DNA of 64,000 nucleotides from an uncultured Lachnospiraceae bacterium (GTDB lineage: Bacteria > Bacillota > Clostridia > Lachnospirales > Lachnospiraceae): assembly GCA_910578605.1 (NCBI GenBank), contig CAJTQG010000005.1:1-64000 (forward strand). The letters are read 5' to 3'. The notes under the pieces were generated by a model. The model saw nothing but the letters and a program-made list of their open reading frames with translations. It was not told the DNA's origin and searched no databases. The translations under genes were made by a program, and so were the position numbers. How positions within the stretch are numbered: position 1 is the stretch's first letter; every line of letters begins with the position of its first letter. This document shows positions 45,646 to 54,556 of this stretch, piece by piece.

Positions 45646-45927
45646 AATAGTGTCCTTTCTTGTGAATTGTAATTATTTTATAGATAGTTACTAGTTATAA
45701 TTATCTTTCATTTATTGGCAGAATTAAAAGAATGTATAACTTTATATAGGCATAATAACGTAAAAAAGTGAAATTTGCAATCTATTATAGTTGAATTGTC
45801 TTGGTTGATGGGAAGAATTTCGATAATGTAATAAAAGGTAAATCTGGTAATATAGAGCAGTTTTTATAAATGAGAAAGAAAAGGGAGGGCTTATAATGCA
45901 ATGGAAGGAATCCGTCATGGGAAAAGG

Positions 45928-45956
45928 TTGAAGAAAAGCAAAAAAAAGTGTATAAT
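45928..45956 (+). promoter_or_regulatory. promoter of the membrane-anchored protein gene
   Basis: TTGAAG (45928-45933), a 17-nt spacer and TATAAT (45951-45956) lie about 98 bp before the chosen start at 46054. The remainder of 45646-46053 shows no gene or strong structure. Confidence 0.6.
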
Positions 45957-46053
45957 GCATTTGTGGAATTGTATCCATTTATAAGACAGATAGGAAAATA
46001 AATGAATACCAGCACATAGGTTTGTGGGTATAAGAAAGGACATGGTTGTTAAA

Positions 46054-47307
46054 ATGTCAATGAAAAAAGAAGTGCAGCAGGAAGCACAAGTTCAGCCGGC
46101 AAAAGAACAGTCACCGAAAGGGAAAGTGAAAAAAAAGTGGAGCTGGAAGAGATTTGGAAGAGCTTGCTGGGAAACAGGTAAGATGCTGGTTGTTATTGCC
46201 GTATTTGCGGGGGCTGGAGTATGGTATGCATTAGGTGAAAATGCCAGCGAGCCTAAGAAAGTGGCAGAAGAATATTTTAGCGCGCTGCTTACAGGCAGCT
46301 CTGATAAAATGTATGGGCTTTTGGATATTGAGGAGAGCGCTTTTGTCAATGAAAAATTTTTTCAAAATTATGTAGAATCGGAGAAAATATATGGTAGTGT
46401 GCTGGATTGTGAATACAAGGCGCCAAAAAAATTGAGCGATGACCTGATTTCCATAGAGGTGGAATATAAGTTGGCGGCCACACAGGAGGGGGAGGAGGAA
46501 CAGACGGGCATTTATGAAATACATTTAAAAAAGCAAAAAGAAAAGGTCTATTTGCTTTTTCCAGTATGGAAAATTGATTTGGAGGAAAAAATTATAAAAA
46601 ATTGTCATTTCAGTGCGCCGGCAAAGGTTGGGGCCTATGTGGATGAGGTGAAGCTGGATGATTATTTGGATGAAGATAAAAGCAATCAGGACATGGAAAA
46701 GGAAGCAGATATAAAGTATTATACAATTCCAAGAATGTTGGCTGGGGACCATGTGTTTAGCGCTTATGATGCCTACACAGAAAAGGCAAATCTTGCAGTA
46801 AATATTCAGAAGGACGAAGAGAGTTATCATATTGGCAGAGAACAAGTGACGATGCCCCAAGTTTGGCAGAAGGATATTATAAAGCAAAGCAGAGAGCTAC
46901 TGCTGCAGATGTTTGGAAATGCTATGGACCATACAAAAAAATATAATAGTGTAAAAACTCTTTTTGCCGGTGATGCAAAAAGCCAAGCCATTGGAAAGAA
47001 ATGCTTTGATACGTTGAAAAGGGATGTGGTGAAGGAAGACGGAACCGTATTGTCAAAGCTGGATTTTGATAATATTATGCCATATATAGCTTATTACGAA
47101 TATCCGGATCAGGCGGTAGTGCAAATCAATTATAAGTTTCAATATAATGCAAAAAAGGGTGATGTTTTTATATCAGGATTTTTTGATGAAAACAAAGGAA
47201 AAGGTGAAGATAAGGCAAAGGTAACATTTCATTTGCGGAAAAATAAATGGGTAGTTACGGATATTGATTTAACATGCTTCCCATATGAGGCTACAGTGGA
47301 AGAATAA
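46054..47307 (+). CDS. membrane-anchored extracytoplasmic protein
   Basis: The 417-aa product has a basic cytoplasmic head (1-35, Lys-rich), one membrane helix (about 42-62, 'GKMLVVIAVFAGAGVWYAL') and a long extracytoplasmic part. That part begins 'PKKVAEEYFSALLTGSSDKMYGLLDIEES', wording typical of NTF2-like/TcaA-type domains, then two or three further beta-rich domains ('YYTIPRMLAGDHVFSAYDAY', 'GDVFISGFFDENKG'). The family is uncertain. The start is uncertain too: GTG 46024, ATG 46042 and ATG 46054 are in frame around AGAAAGGA, and I prefer 46054 by spacing. It lies 92 bp before a tail-anchored coiled-coil gene. Confidence 0.55.
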   Translation: MSMKKEVQQEAQVQPAKEQSPKGKVKKKWSWKRFGRACWETGKMLVVIAVFAGAGVWYALGENASEPKKVAEEYFSALLTGSSDKMYGLLDIEESAFVNEKFFQNYVESEKIYGSVLDCEYKAPKKLSDDLISIEVEYKLAATQEGEEEQTGIYEIHLKKQKEKVYLLFPVWKIDLEEKIIKNCHFSAPAKVGAYVDEVKLDDYLDEDKSNQDMEKEADIKYYTIPRMLAGDHVFSAYDAYTEKANLAVNIQKDEESYHIGREQVTMPQVWQKDIIKQSRELLLQMFGNAMDHTKKYNSVKTLFAGDAKSQAIGKKCFDTLKRDVVKEDGTVLSKLDFDNIMPYIAYYEYPDQAVVQINYKFQYNAKKGDVFISGFFDENKGKGEDKAKVTFHLRKNKWVVTDIDLTCFPYEATVEE

Positions 47308-47399
47308 AAAAAAGAAATGTAAGGCAAAAATAAAAAGCAGAAGGTGTGCTGTGTGCGCAGTGGCAAGTATGTTTTAACACAAAAAGGAGGAATTGTTAG

Positions 47400-49142
47400 A
47401 TGGGAATCTTAACAGACAAATTTTTAAAGGGTGAAGATTTATCTTCACAATCAGGCGAAAGAAAAATAATGGCAGCTATCAATACAAAAACAGATGAATT
47501 GAAAAAACAAAATCAGGAGACGAAGATATGCCTCGAAGAGCTTTCACAGCAGATAGAAAGCCAGTTAGATGATGTTGCTTTAGATTTAAAGAGATGGTCT
47601 AATAAATTGATGACTCAAAATAAAGAAATACTAGTAGAAATTCAAAATCAAGCGATTGCGGCTCCATCACCTTTGGACAGAGGACATTATGAAACTGTTC
47701 TGTCGTCTCGGGATACTTTTGATAGGCAGTCAGCTGTTGTGCAGAGGGAGCAAAATACAGGGACAGATGAGCAGATGATTTCTCAGATTGTATCTCAGGT
47801 GACGCAAAATCAGGATAGGGCATGGGAGGAAGCAGTTTCTCAAGTGATGGAGAGTCAACAGAGGGCTCTTACACAGGCAGTATCCCAAGTGGCTGCCACG
47901 CAGGAAAATGCTATTCAGGATGCCATTGCTCAGCTGAGTGCAACTGCCGCCAGCATGAGTGCAGCCCCTGTCTTGAGTGGGGAGGACGTATCTGCCGCCA
48001 CTGTTAATTCACAAGTTGCAATGCAGATGGAGAAAAATTCAGGACAACTGACAGCAGTTAGAACCCATTTAGATGATATGAATGATGATATTGTACATGT
48101 GTGTGAGGAGGTGGCGGGAGTTCGCAACTCTCTCTCAGAACTTTCTGCTTCTACACAGACGCTTGAGCAGATGAGCCATTCCTTAGATTTGGCCAAGGGA
48201 ATGATTGCTCAGGTAAATGAAACGGTTACAGAATCTCATGAATACAATTCTCATGTGCAGGAATCTGTGTTAAGAGCATCAGAGGGCATCGGGGATGTAC
48301 AGACAGGAATTGGAGATGTAAAAATTGGCATTAACGATTTATTGTTAGATGTTAATGTAGTGAAATCAAGTGCCGATGCGATGATGGGAAATGTAGATGA
48401 TATGAGGGGTACAGTCATAGGTGTGCAGAGCAGTGTGGAAGATATGCGAAGCGGAATGGCCCAGGTGCTTGGAAGTGTGGAGGATATTAGAAGCCAAGTA
48501 GTCCAGTCCCAGGGTGGCATGGAGGATATGCGAACCGGAGTGGCCCAGGTGCAGGGAAGTATGGATGTTATGAAAACTGGCATAACAGAAGTGCAGAATG
48601 ATATGGGTGATGTACAGACCGATATGAGTGTTATGAAGGCAGGCATGAGGAATGTACAAACAGACATGGGCGAGGTGAAGGAGAACGTCAGTGATGTGCG
48701 CTCAGATATTACTTCTATGCAGGAATATATCAGGGGTGTGGAGCAGAAGGTAGCGGATGTACAGCAGACAATGCAGTATCTGCAGAGTAATATAGATGGT
48801 ATGGGAGACAGATTGGACAGGGTACAGCAGCTTGGTGAAACCATTGATGCTCTCAGCAATTCCATGGCGGGAATCCAGGCAATGTCAGGTGAGCAGGAGG
48901 AATTTAAAAAGGTTCTGAAAAAGTTAGAAGGGATTCGCAGTATCTCCAAGATTGTTGAAATTTCTGTTCGTTTGGAAAATGCCAGGACGATTCAGTCATT
49001 GGAGGATTTTGGAGAGGAGCTCAAGGCAAGCATGAAGGATGAGGTTCATAAAATTCGTTTTGTGTGCGGAATCAATATATGGTTTACCATTGTTGCCATA
49101 TTGCTTATATTGGCAAATATTTTTAATTTATTTTCATTTTAG
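47400..49142 (+). CDS. tail-anchored coiled-coil protein
   Basis: The 580-aa protein starts after AAAAGGAGGAATT. It has a short N-terminal region with 'GERKIMAAINTKTDELKKQNQETKICLEELSQQIE', a Gln/Ala-rich segment (about 120-200), and a very long regular coiled coil (200-520) built of drifting 7- and 11-residue units such as 'VQTDMSVMKAGMRN'. One hydrophobic helix closes the protein (about 557-578, 'INIWFTIVAILLILANIFNLF'). The coiled coil resembles methyl-accepting-protein or Smc-like rods in composition only. No receptor or kinase domain is present. A membrane-tethered scaffold is a plausible inference. Confidence 0.6.
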   Translation: MGILTDKFLKGEDLSSQSGERKIMAAINTKTDELKKQNQETKICLEELSQQIESQLDDVALDLKRWSNKLMTQNKEILVEIQNQAIAAPSPLDRGHYETVLSSRDTFDRQSAVVQREQNTGTDEQMISQIVSQVTQNQDRAWEEAVSQVMESQQRALTQAVSQVAATQENAIQDAIAQLSATAASMSAAPVLSGEDVSAATVNSQVAMQMEKNSGQLTAVRTHLDDMNDDIVHVCEEVAGVRNSLSELSASTQTLEQMSHSLDLAKGMIAQVNETVTESHEYNSHVQESVLRASEGIGDVQTGIGDVKIGINDLLLDVNVVKSSADAMMGNVDDMRGTVIGVQSSVEDMRSGMAQVLGSVEDIRSQVVQSQGGMEDMRTGVAQVQGSMDVMKTGITEVQNDMGDVQTDMSVMKAGMRNVQTDMGEVKENVSDVRSDITSMQEYIRGVEQKVADVQQTMQYLQSNIDGMGDRLDRVQQLGETIDALSNSMAGIQAMSGEQEEFKKVLKKLEGIRSISKIVEISVRLENARTIQSLEDFGEELKASMKDEVHKIRFVCGINIWFTIVAILLILANIFNLFSF

Positions 49143-49244
49143 TGATGAATTGTTTATGCCGGCTTGCAGGCATCCGAGTAAAATAGGATAAAGAAAAATA
49201 AAATTATATATATGAGTAAAAATTTTTGAAAAGGAAGATAGATT

Positions 49245-50894
49245 ATGGCTTTGTTAAGAAATGAAATCTCTGTATTTGGACATAAAAATCCAGATACAGA
49301 TTCCATATGCTCGGCAATTAGTTATGCCTATTTAAAAAATCAGGAAAATCATGTTGATACCTATATTCCAAAACGTGCAGGACAAATAAACGGGGAGACG
49401 CAATTTGTGCTGCAGCGTTTTGGAGTGAAAGCTCCGGCATATGTGCCGGATATTGGAACACGCATTATGGATATAGAGATTCGGGACACACAGGGGGTGG
49501 AGAGAGTAATTTCCTTAAAAAAAGCATGGAATCTGATGAAGGAATTAAATGTAGTGACTCTGCCTGTGACAAAGCATAACCGACTGGAGGGAATTATTAC
49601 TACGGAGGATATTGCGGAGGCATATATGGATGTGCATGACAGTCGTATTCTGGCTACGGCACATACAAAATTTCGTAATATTGTGGAGACACTGGATGGC
49701 AAGCTGCTGATAGGTGATTTGGAGGAATATTATGTGGACGGCAAGGTTTTGATTGCAGCCGCCAATCCAGATATGATGGAAAACTATATCGAAGAAAACG
49801 ATTTGGTGATTTTGGGAAATCGCTATGAATCACAGTTATGTGCTATTGAGATGAAGGCAAGTTGTATTGTAGTATGTGATGGAGCAGAAGTTTCCTTGAC
49901 CATACAAAAATTGGCGCAGGAGAAAAAATGTACGATTATTCAGTCCCCTCACGACACATATACAGTGGCTCGCTTGATTAATCAGAGTATGCCCATCAGT
50001 TATTTTATGAGCAGGGAAAATTTGATTACTTTTCGAACGGATTCTCTAATTGAAGATATAAAAGGAATTATGGCAAAGAAGAGATTTCGTGATTTTCCGG
50101 TTTTGGATGGAAAAGGTCACTATGTAGGAATGATATCTAGGCGCAATGTGTTGAATGCTGGGCGAAAAAAAGTGATTATGGTGGATCACAATGAAAAGAG
50201 CCAGGCGGTGGATGGCATTGACGGTGCAGAGGTGTTGGAGATTATTGATCATCACAGATTAGGAACAGTGGAGACCCTGACTCCCATTTTTTTTCGCAAT
50301 CAGCCATTAGGATGTACTGCCACTATTGTTTACCAGATGTATATGGAAAAAGGAATAGAAATACCTAAGTCCATTGCGGGTTTGCTGTTGGGGGCTATTT
50401 TGTCGGATACGTTAATGTACCGCTCTCCCACCTGTACTGCTGTGGATAAGATGGCTGCTCAGAATTTGGCGCAGATTGCAGGGGTAGATGCCGAGAAGTT
50501 TGCTACGGAAATGTTCAGTGCGGGAAGTGATTTGAAGTCTAAGACTTCAGAAGATATATTTTATCAGGATTTCAAGAAGTTTTCTGTGGAGGGCGTAAAC
50601 TTTGGAATCGGTCAGATTAACTTTATGGGAGATAAAGAAATGAAAGCCATAGAGGAGAGAATGATTGATTATATTGAGGAGCACTACAAAGGAAGTAGTT
50701 TGGATATGGTGTTCTTTATGATGACCAATATTATGGAGGAATCTACAAAGCTGCTGTACAAAGGAGGCCGCTGCGAGGAACTGCTGACAGTGGCTTTTGG
50801 AGTAGAGTGCAATGGACACAGTATTCAATTAGACGGCATTGTCTCTAGAAAAAAACAATTATTGCCGCCGCTTATGGCTGCATTGCAGAATTAA
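49245..50894 (+). CDS. ppaC: CBS-domain manganese-dependent inorganic pyrophosphatase
   Basis: The 549-aa family II pyrophosphatase begins with the DHH-domain motif 'FGHKNPDTDSICSAISYAY' and has the later metal-binding motifs 'VIMVDHNEKSQAV' and 'EIIDHHRLG' (about 310-345). Two CBS domains flank a DRTGG-type insert (about 70-300: 'TLPVTKHNRLEGIITTEDIAE', 'FRDFPVLDGKGHYVGMISR'), the nucleotide-sensing arrangement of CBS-PPases. A DHHA2 domain ends with 'SRKKQLLPPL', the substrate-binding SRKKQ. It hydrolyses pyrophosphate and is probably controlled by adenine nucleotides. Length is normal for the regulated subtype. Confidence 0.93.
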   Translation: MALLRNEISVFGHKNPDTDSICSAISYAYLKNQENHVDTYIPKRAGQINGETQFVLQRFGVKAPAYVPDIGTRIMDIEIRDTQGVERVISLKKAWNLMKELNVVTLPVTKHNRLEGIITTEDIAEAYMDVHDSRILATAHTKFRNIVETLDGKLLIGDLEEYYVDGKVLIAAANPDMMENYIEENDLVILGNRYESQLCAIEMKASCIVVCDGAEVSLTIQKLAQEKKCTIIQSPHDTYTVARLINQSMPISYFMSRENLITFRTDSLIEDIKGIMAKKRFRDFPVLDGKGHYVGMISRRNVLNAGRKKVIMVDHNEKSQAVDGIDGAEVLEIIDHHRLGTVETLTPIFFRNQPLGCTATIVYQMYMEKGIEIPKSIAGLLLGAILSDTLMYRSPTCTAVDKMAAQNLAQIAGVDAEKFATEMFSAGSDLKSKTSEDIFYQDFKKFSVEGVNFGIGQINFMGDKEMKAIEERMIDYIEEHYKGSSLDMVFFMMTNIMEESTKLLYKGGRCEELLTVAFGVECNGHSIQLDGIVSRKKQLLPPLMAALQN

Positions 50895-50960
50895 CAGATA
50901 GAAGATTTGTGAAAAGATGATAAATAGATAATGATAATAGGAAAGGGATGGGTAATCTAA

Positions 50961-51851
50961 ATGGAAAAGATGCAGGATTTGTTTGATGGAGAATTTAAAA
51001 AAGTAAAGGAGGGAGATATTCTTACAGGGACAGTCATTAGTGTAGGGGAGGAAGAGGTATATGTAGATTTGCATACTTATGCGGAGGGCGTTATTTCTAA
51101 GGAAGAATTAAGTGATGATCCTAATTTTGATATGCGTTCACAGATAAAGGAAGGGGATGAGATAACAGCTACTGTTATCAAGGCTGCCAATGAGAATGAC
51201 AATATTGTCTTGTCCAAAAGGGAGGCAAATGAACTTGTTGCCTGGGATGTGTTATCAAAATACAAGGAAGATGGAACTGTGCTTGACGTGAAGGTGTCTG
51301 GTATTGTAAATGCTGGTGTGATAGCATATGTGGAAGGCATCCGTGGTTTTATTCCGGCCTCCAAGCTTGCATTGGAATATGTGGAGGATTTAAACACTTA
51401 TCTGGGAAGAAATTTACAAGTTCAAGTAATCACAGTGGACGAGGAGGCAAAAAAGTGTGTTCTCTCAGCGAAGGAAATACTGTTTGAACAGGAAAGACAA
51501 AAAAACAATTCCAAAATTGCCAAACTTGAAGTGGGAAGTATTGTGGAGGGAACTGTGGATTCACTCCAGTCTTATGGTGCATTTATTGCGCTGGACAATG
51601 GATTGAGCGGTTTAGTACATGTTTCTCAAATTTGTGAGAAAAGAATAAAATCCCCTGCCTCTGTGTTAAAAGTAGGAGAAAGAGTAACTGCTAAAATTAT
51701 AAAGATAGAAAATAATAAAATTAGTCTCAGTATAAAAGCGCTGCAGAATGTAGCAGAGGTGAGTTTGGAGGAGGAGGCTTTTGAATATAAGCAGACAGAA
51801 GAGGTAAGCACTGGACTTGGCAGTCTTCTGTCAGGATTGCACTTTGATTAA
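50961..51851 (+). CDS. S1-domain RNA-binding protein (RpsA-like)
   Basis: The 296-aa protein has three S1 modules at about 15-85, 98-170 and 188-260. Each starts with the S1 wording: 'GDILTGTVISVGEEEVYVDL', 'GTVLDVKVSGIVNAGVIAYV' and 'GSIVEGTVDSLQSYGAFIAL'. The third, 'GLSGLVHVSQI', is the best match. Firmicute proteins of this size are usually called ribosomal protein S1 homologs although they are not always stable ribosome components. It follows ppaC by 66 bp on the same strand and ends 4 bp from the convergent flavin reductase gene. Confidence 0.88.
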   Translation: MEKMQDLFDGEFKKVKEGDILTGTVISVGEEEVYVDLHTYAEGVISKEELSDDPNFDMRSQIKEGDEITATVIKAANENDNIVLSKREANELVAWDVLSKYKEDGTVLDVKVSGIVNAGVIAYVEGIRGFIPASKLALEYVEDLNTYLGRNLQVQVITVDEEAKKCVLSAKEILFEQERQKNNSKIAKLEVGSIVEGTVDSLQSYGAFIALDNGLSGLVHVSQICEKRIKSPASVLKVGERVTAKIIKIENNKISLSIKALQNVAEVSLEEEAFEYKQTEEVSTGLGSLLSGLHFD

Positions 51852-51855
51852 AAGT

Positions 51856-52425
51856 TTATTTTTTTCTTTTTTTAACGGAGTAGCCAAATTTCCCAAGGGG
51901 TTTTCCAAGGGGAAGGTATTCGCCGTGAGAGTAGGCGGCCAGGCCGGCATGATTTAAGTGGAATGACTGACCGGCATCCATATAGGAATCATCCACGCTG
52001 ACTCCAACTACATTAGCCAAAAACATATGATGGCTTCCTAAAGGTATAATTTGGGATACTTTACATTCTATATTAACAGGACTTTGGGCAATGCCAGGTG
52101 CATGTATATGTTGTGAACGTTGAGGCAGTAAGTTCATAGCGTGAAATTTATCTACGTTTCTGCCGGATTTCACGCCACAGTAATCAGCAGCAAATATTAA
52201 ATCCTTTGAAACCAAATTTACAACAAATTCTCCCGATTCCTTTATTATGTCATAAGAGTAGCGCTCAGGCCGTACAGAGATTGAGAGCATAGCTGGATTT
52301 GTACAGATTGTTCCCGCCCAGGCAATTGTAATAATATTGGGGCGCTCCTCTCCCCGTTGACAGCTTACCATAACTGCAGGAAGGGGATAAAGCATATTTC
52401 CCGGTTTCCAATGTTGTTTTGCCAT
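51856..52425 (-). CDS. flavin reductase-like FMN-binding protein
   Basis: The 189-aa product starts at the ATG nine nt after GGAAAGGA; a TTG nine bp upstream is less likely. It shows the split-barrel FMN-binding fold: 'LYPLPAVMVSCQ', 'NIITIAWAGTICTNPAMLSISVRPERYSYDIIKESGEFVVNLVS', 'DYCGVKSGRNVDKF' and 'HHMFLANVVGVSVDD'. Such proteins bind FMN and reduce flavins or act in redox metabolism; the exact substrate is unknown. Duplicated promoter-like sequences precede it. Confidence 0.85.
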   Translation of the reverse strand: MAKQHWKPGNMLYPLPAVMVSCQRGEERPNIITIAWAGTICTNPAMLSISVRPERYSYDIIKESGEFVVNLVSKDLIFAADYCGVKSGRNVDKFHAMNLLPQRSQHIHAPGIAQSPVNIECKVSQIIPLGSHHMFLANVVGVSVDDSYMDAGQSFHLNHAGLAAYSHGEYLPLGKPLGKFGYSVKKRKK

Positions 52426-52450
52426 AGATTCCAATCCTTTCCTTTGTTTT

Positions 52451-52526
52451 ACAAGAGATACGTTTCCTATTATACCATGTAACCATCCGCAGGATGATTA
52501 CAAGAGATACGTTTCATATTATACCA
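52451..52526 (-). promoter_or_regulatory. tandem duplicated -10 promoter region
   Basis: A 27-bp sequence is present twice, 49 bp apart (52451-52477 and 52500-52526), with one mismatch. On the minus strand each copy begins TGGTATAAT, an extended -10 element. Both point toward the flavin reductase gene. Confidence 0.5.
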
Positions 52527-52531
52527 CAGAA

Positions 52532-52668
52532 TTAGGCATTTGCGAAACTCCTTCCTATCAATAAAATGAAGAACACTTAGAACTTCTTATCACAATAAGG
52601 TGTATCTAGTGGAAATTGTAAATTTATACAATTTAAAACTGAAAATAATGAGTTTCACAATCACTTAA
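52532..52668. repeat. MITE-like palindromic element, copy 2
   Basis: This 137-bp copy has terminal inverted repeats matching at 14 of 19 positions (TTAGGCATTTGCGAAACTC at 52532; GAGTTTCACAATCACTTAA at 52650). It shares the ends and internal blocks of copy 1 (9092-9267) but is shorter and more diverged. Its right end lies 31 bp before the start codon of the OLD nuclease gene. Confidence 0.75.
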
Positions 52669-52699
52669 ACAATTAAAAAAGTCTGAAAGGAGGGATGAA

Positions 52700-54556
52700 A
52701 TGAAAATTCAGTCTGTAGAGATTAAAAATTACAAGTCTATTCGTCATCTGGTTATTGAGCAGGTGGAGAATGCCTGCATTTTTGTAGGAAAAAATAATAC
52801 AGGGAAAACGGCAATATTAAATGCTATTCGTGCCGTGTTGGGAGATAAAAAGATTTCCCCAGGACAATTTTTTGATTCTTCCAAGAATATGGAAGTAAAG
52901 ATGACGCTGGAAGTCAGTCAGGAGGACTTAAAACAGCTTTTTGAGCGAGGTGTAGTGTCAAAATATAAGAATTATGAGGACTGGTTTCAGGAATTTTGTG
53001 AGAGAATACCAGATTATCAGGAAAACATGCTGACTTTTACCTATACGGTGAATCCTGAGGGAAGAGAGAAATACCGTGACAGTGTACATAAAAATAATCC
53101 TTATATTCCTTTGGTTCTTCCGAAAATGTACTATATCAATCATAATCGTTATATGAAGGAATTTCATCAGGCATTGCTCTCGAATCTGGGAGGAACAGAG
53201 TTTGCTGCCCTAAAGGATAATAGATGTATGTTTGATAAATCAAGGCCATGTAATCAATGTTTTCAGTGTATGGGTGTAATAGAAAAAAAACAGGCGGCAC
53301 AGATGAATCTGTTCGAGACAGCAAAATTGATGGAATATAAGATGTTTCAGTTGAATTTAGAGAGTTTTTCAGAAAAGGTAAACTGGTATTTTCGTCAAAA
53401 TGGAGCAAAGGGACAGAAAATTTTATATCAGGCTAAGTATAATCCGGAAAGCGTGTTTCAAATTGAGTCTGTATTACACAATGAAGACAGAGATACCATA
53501 ACAAATATCAATTCTATGGGAGCAGGAAGCCGCAGCATTTATTTATTATCGATGCTGGAAGCATATGTGGAGGAGAGTAGCTGTCTTCCCTGTATTATTA
53601 TGATAGAAGATCCAGAAGCTTATCTGCATCCGCAAATGCAAAAAACAGCAAGTGAGATATTGTATCGGCTGGCAAAGAAAAATCAAGTTGTTTTTTCTAC
53701 CCATTCTCCAAATATGATTTTTAATTTTTCTTCTAAGCAAATTAAGCAGGTAGTATTGGATGAGGAGTACAGCACAAAGGTAACAGAGAATACAGATATT
53801 GATCAGATATTAGATGATCTTGGCTATACGGCAAATGATTTAATGAACGTAAGCTTTGTGTTTATTGTGGAGGGTAAGCAGGATTCTAACCGACTTCCCC
53901 TGCTTCTGGAAAAATATTACTCAGAAATATATGATGATGAAGGGAAACTGCAGCGAATTTCTATAATTGCCACAAACAGTTGTACGAATATTAAAACTTA
54001 TGCCAATTTGAAGTATATTAACAAGCTGTATTTAAAAGATCAGTTTTTGATGATACGTGACAGTGACGGTAAAAATCCAAAGCATCTAGTGAAGCAGCTT
54101 TGTAATTATTATAAGGCAAGAGATAGAGAGGATGTAGATAAACTGCCTCGGGTGACGGAACGAAATGTGCTTGTCTTAAAATATTATTCTTTTGAGAATT
54201 ATTTCTTAGACCCTAAGGTAATGGCTGAGATTGGAGTAGTTAAGAGTGAGGAGGATTTTTACAATATTTTATATAAAAAATATAAGGATTATTTATATAA
54301 AATACCAAGTGTGCGGCGCCTTTGCCGTTATAAGAATATGAGAATCCACTCTAAAGAGGATTTGAAGAAAAATATGGAGTTGATAAAAATTTATGTGAGG
54401 GGGCACAATTTGTTCGACATTTTTTATGGAAGATGTCGAAGCGAATTGACAGATGTGCTGAAACGTTATATAGATGCGGCACCCAGAGAAAACTTTAAGG
54501 ATATTCTGGATGCCATCGATTCGTTTGTATATTTTGAAAATCGCAGAAAGCTTTAA
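52700..54556 (+). CDS. OLD-family ATP-dependent nuclease with inserted Cys cluster
   Basis: The 618-aa protein has an N-terminal ABC-type ATPase with Walker A GKNNTGKT (30-37), an ABC signature-like 'SMGAGSRSIYLLSML' (about 275) and Walker B 'IIMIEDPEAYLHP' (about 303), then the H-loop 'VFSTHSPNMIF'. The C-terminal Toprim domain has 'FVFIVEGKQDSNRLPLLLE' and the acidic 'LMIRDSDGKNP' (about 452). A cluster Cys176-x7-Cys184-x2-Cys187-x2-Cys190 sits inside the ATPase and could hold zinc or an iron-sulfur cluster. No GajB-type helicase or reverse transcriptase partner is adjacent, so it is a solitary OLD protein. RBS GAAAGGAGG. The gene lies just behind a MITE-like element and overlaps the convergent ytvI by 4 bp. 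A defence role is inference. Confidence 0.82.
   Translation: MKIQSVEIKNYKSIRHLVIEQVENACIFVGKNNTGKTAILNAIRAVLGDKKISPGQFFDSSKNMEVKMTLEVSQEDLKQLFERGVVSKYKNYEDWFQEFCERIPDYQENMLTFTYTVNPEGREKYRDSVHKNNPYIPLVLPKMYYINHNRYMKEFHQALLSNLGGTEFAALKDNRCMFDKSRPCNQCFQCMGVIEKKQAAQMNLFETAKLMEYKMFQLNLESFSEKVNWYFRQNGAKGQKILYQAKYNPESVFQIESVLHNEDRDTITNINSMGAGSRSIYLLSMLEAYVEESSCLPCIIMIEDPEAYLHPQMQKTASEILYRLAKKNQVVFSTHSPNMIFNFSSKQIKQVVLDEEYSTKVTENTDIDQILDDLGYTANDLMNVSFVFIVEGKQDSNRLPLLLEKYYSEIYDDEGKLQRISIIATNSCTNIKTYANLKYINKLYLKDQFLMIRDSDGKNPKHLVKQLCNYYKARDREDVDKLPRVTERNVLVLKYYSFENYFLDPKVMAEIGVVKSEEDFYNILYKKYKDYLYKIPSVRRLCRYKNMRIHSKEDLKKNMELIKIYVRGHNLFDIFYGRCRSELTDVLKRYIDAAPRENFKDILDAIDSFVYFENRRKL

Noticed and set aside
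52451-52526. Direct repeats as phage attachment sites
   Set aside because: Only 49 bp apart with no integrase or cargo between them; they contain -10 promoter elements.
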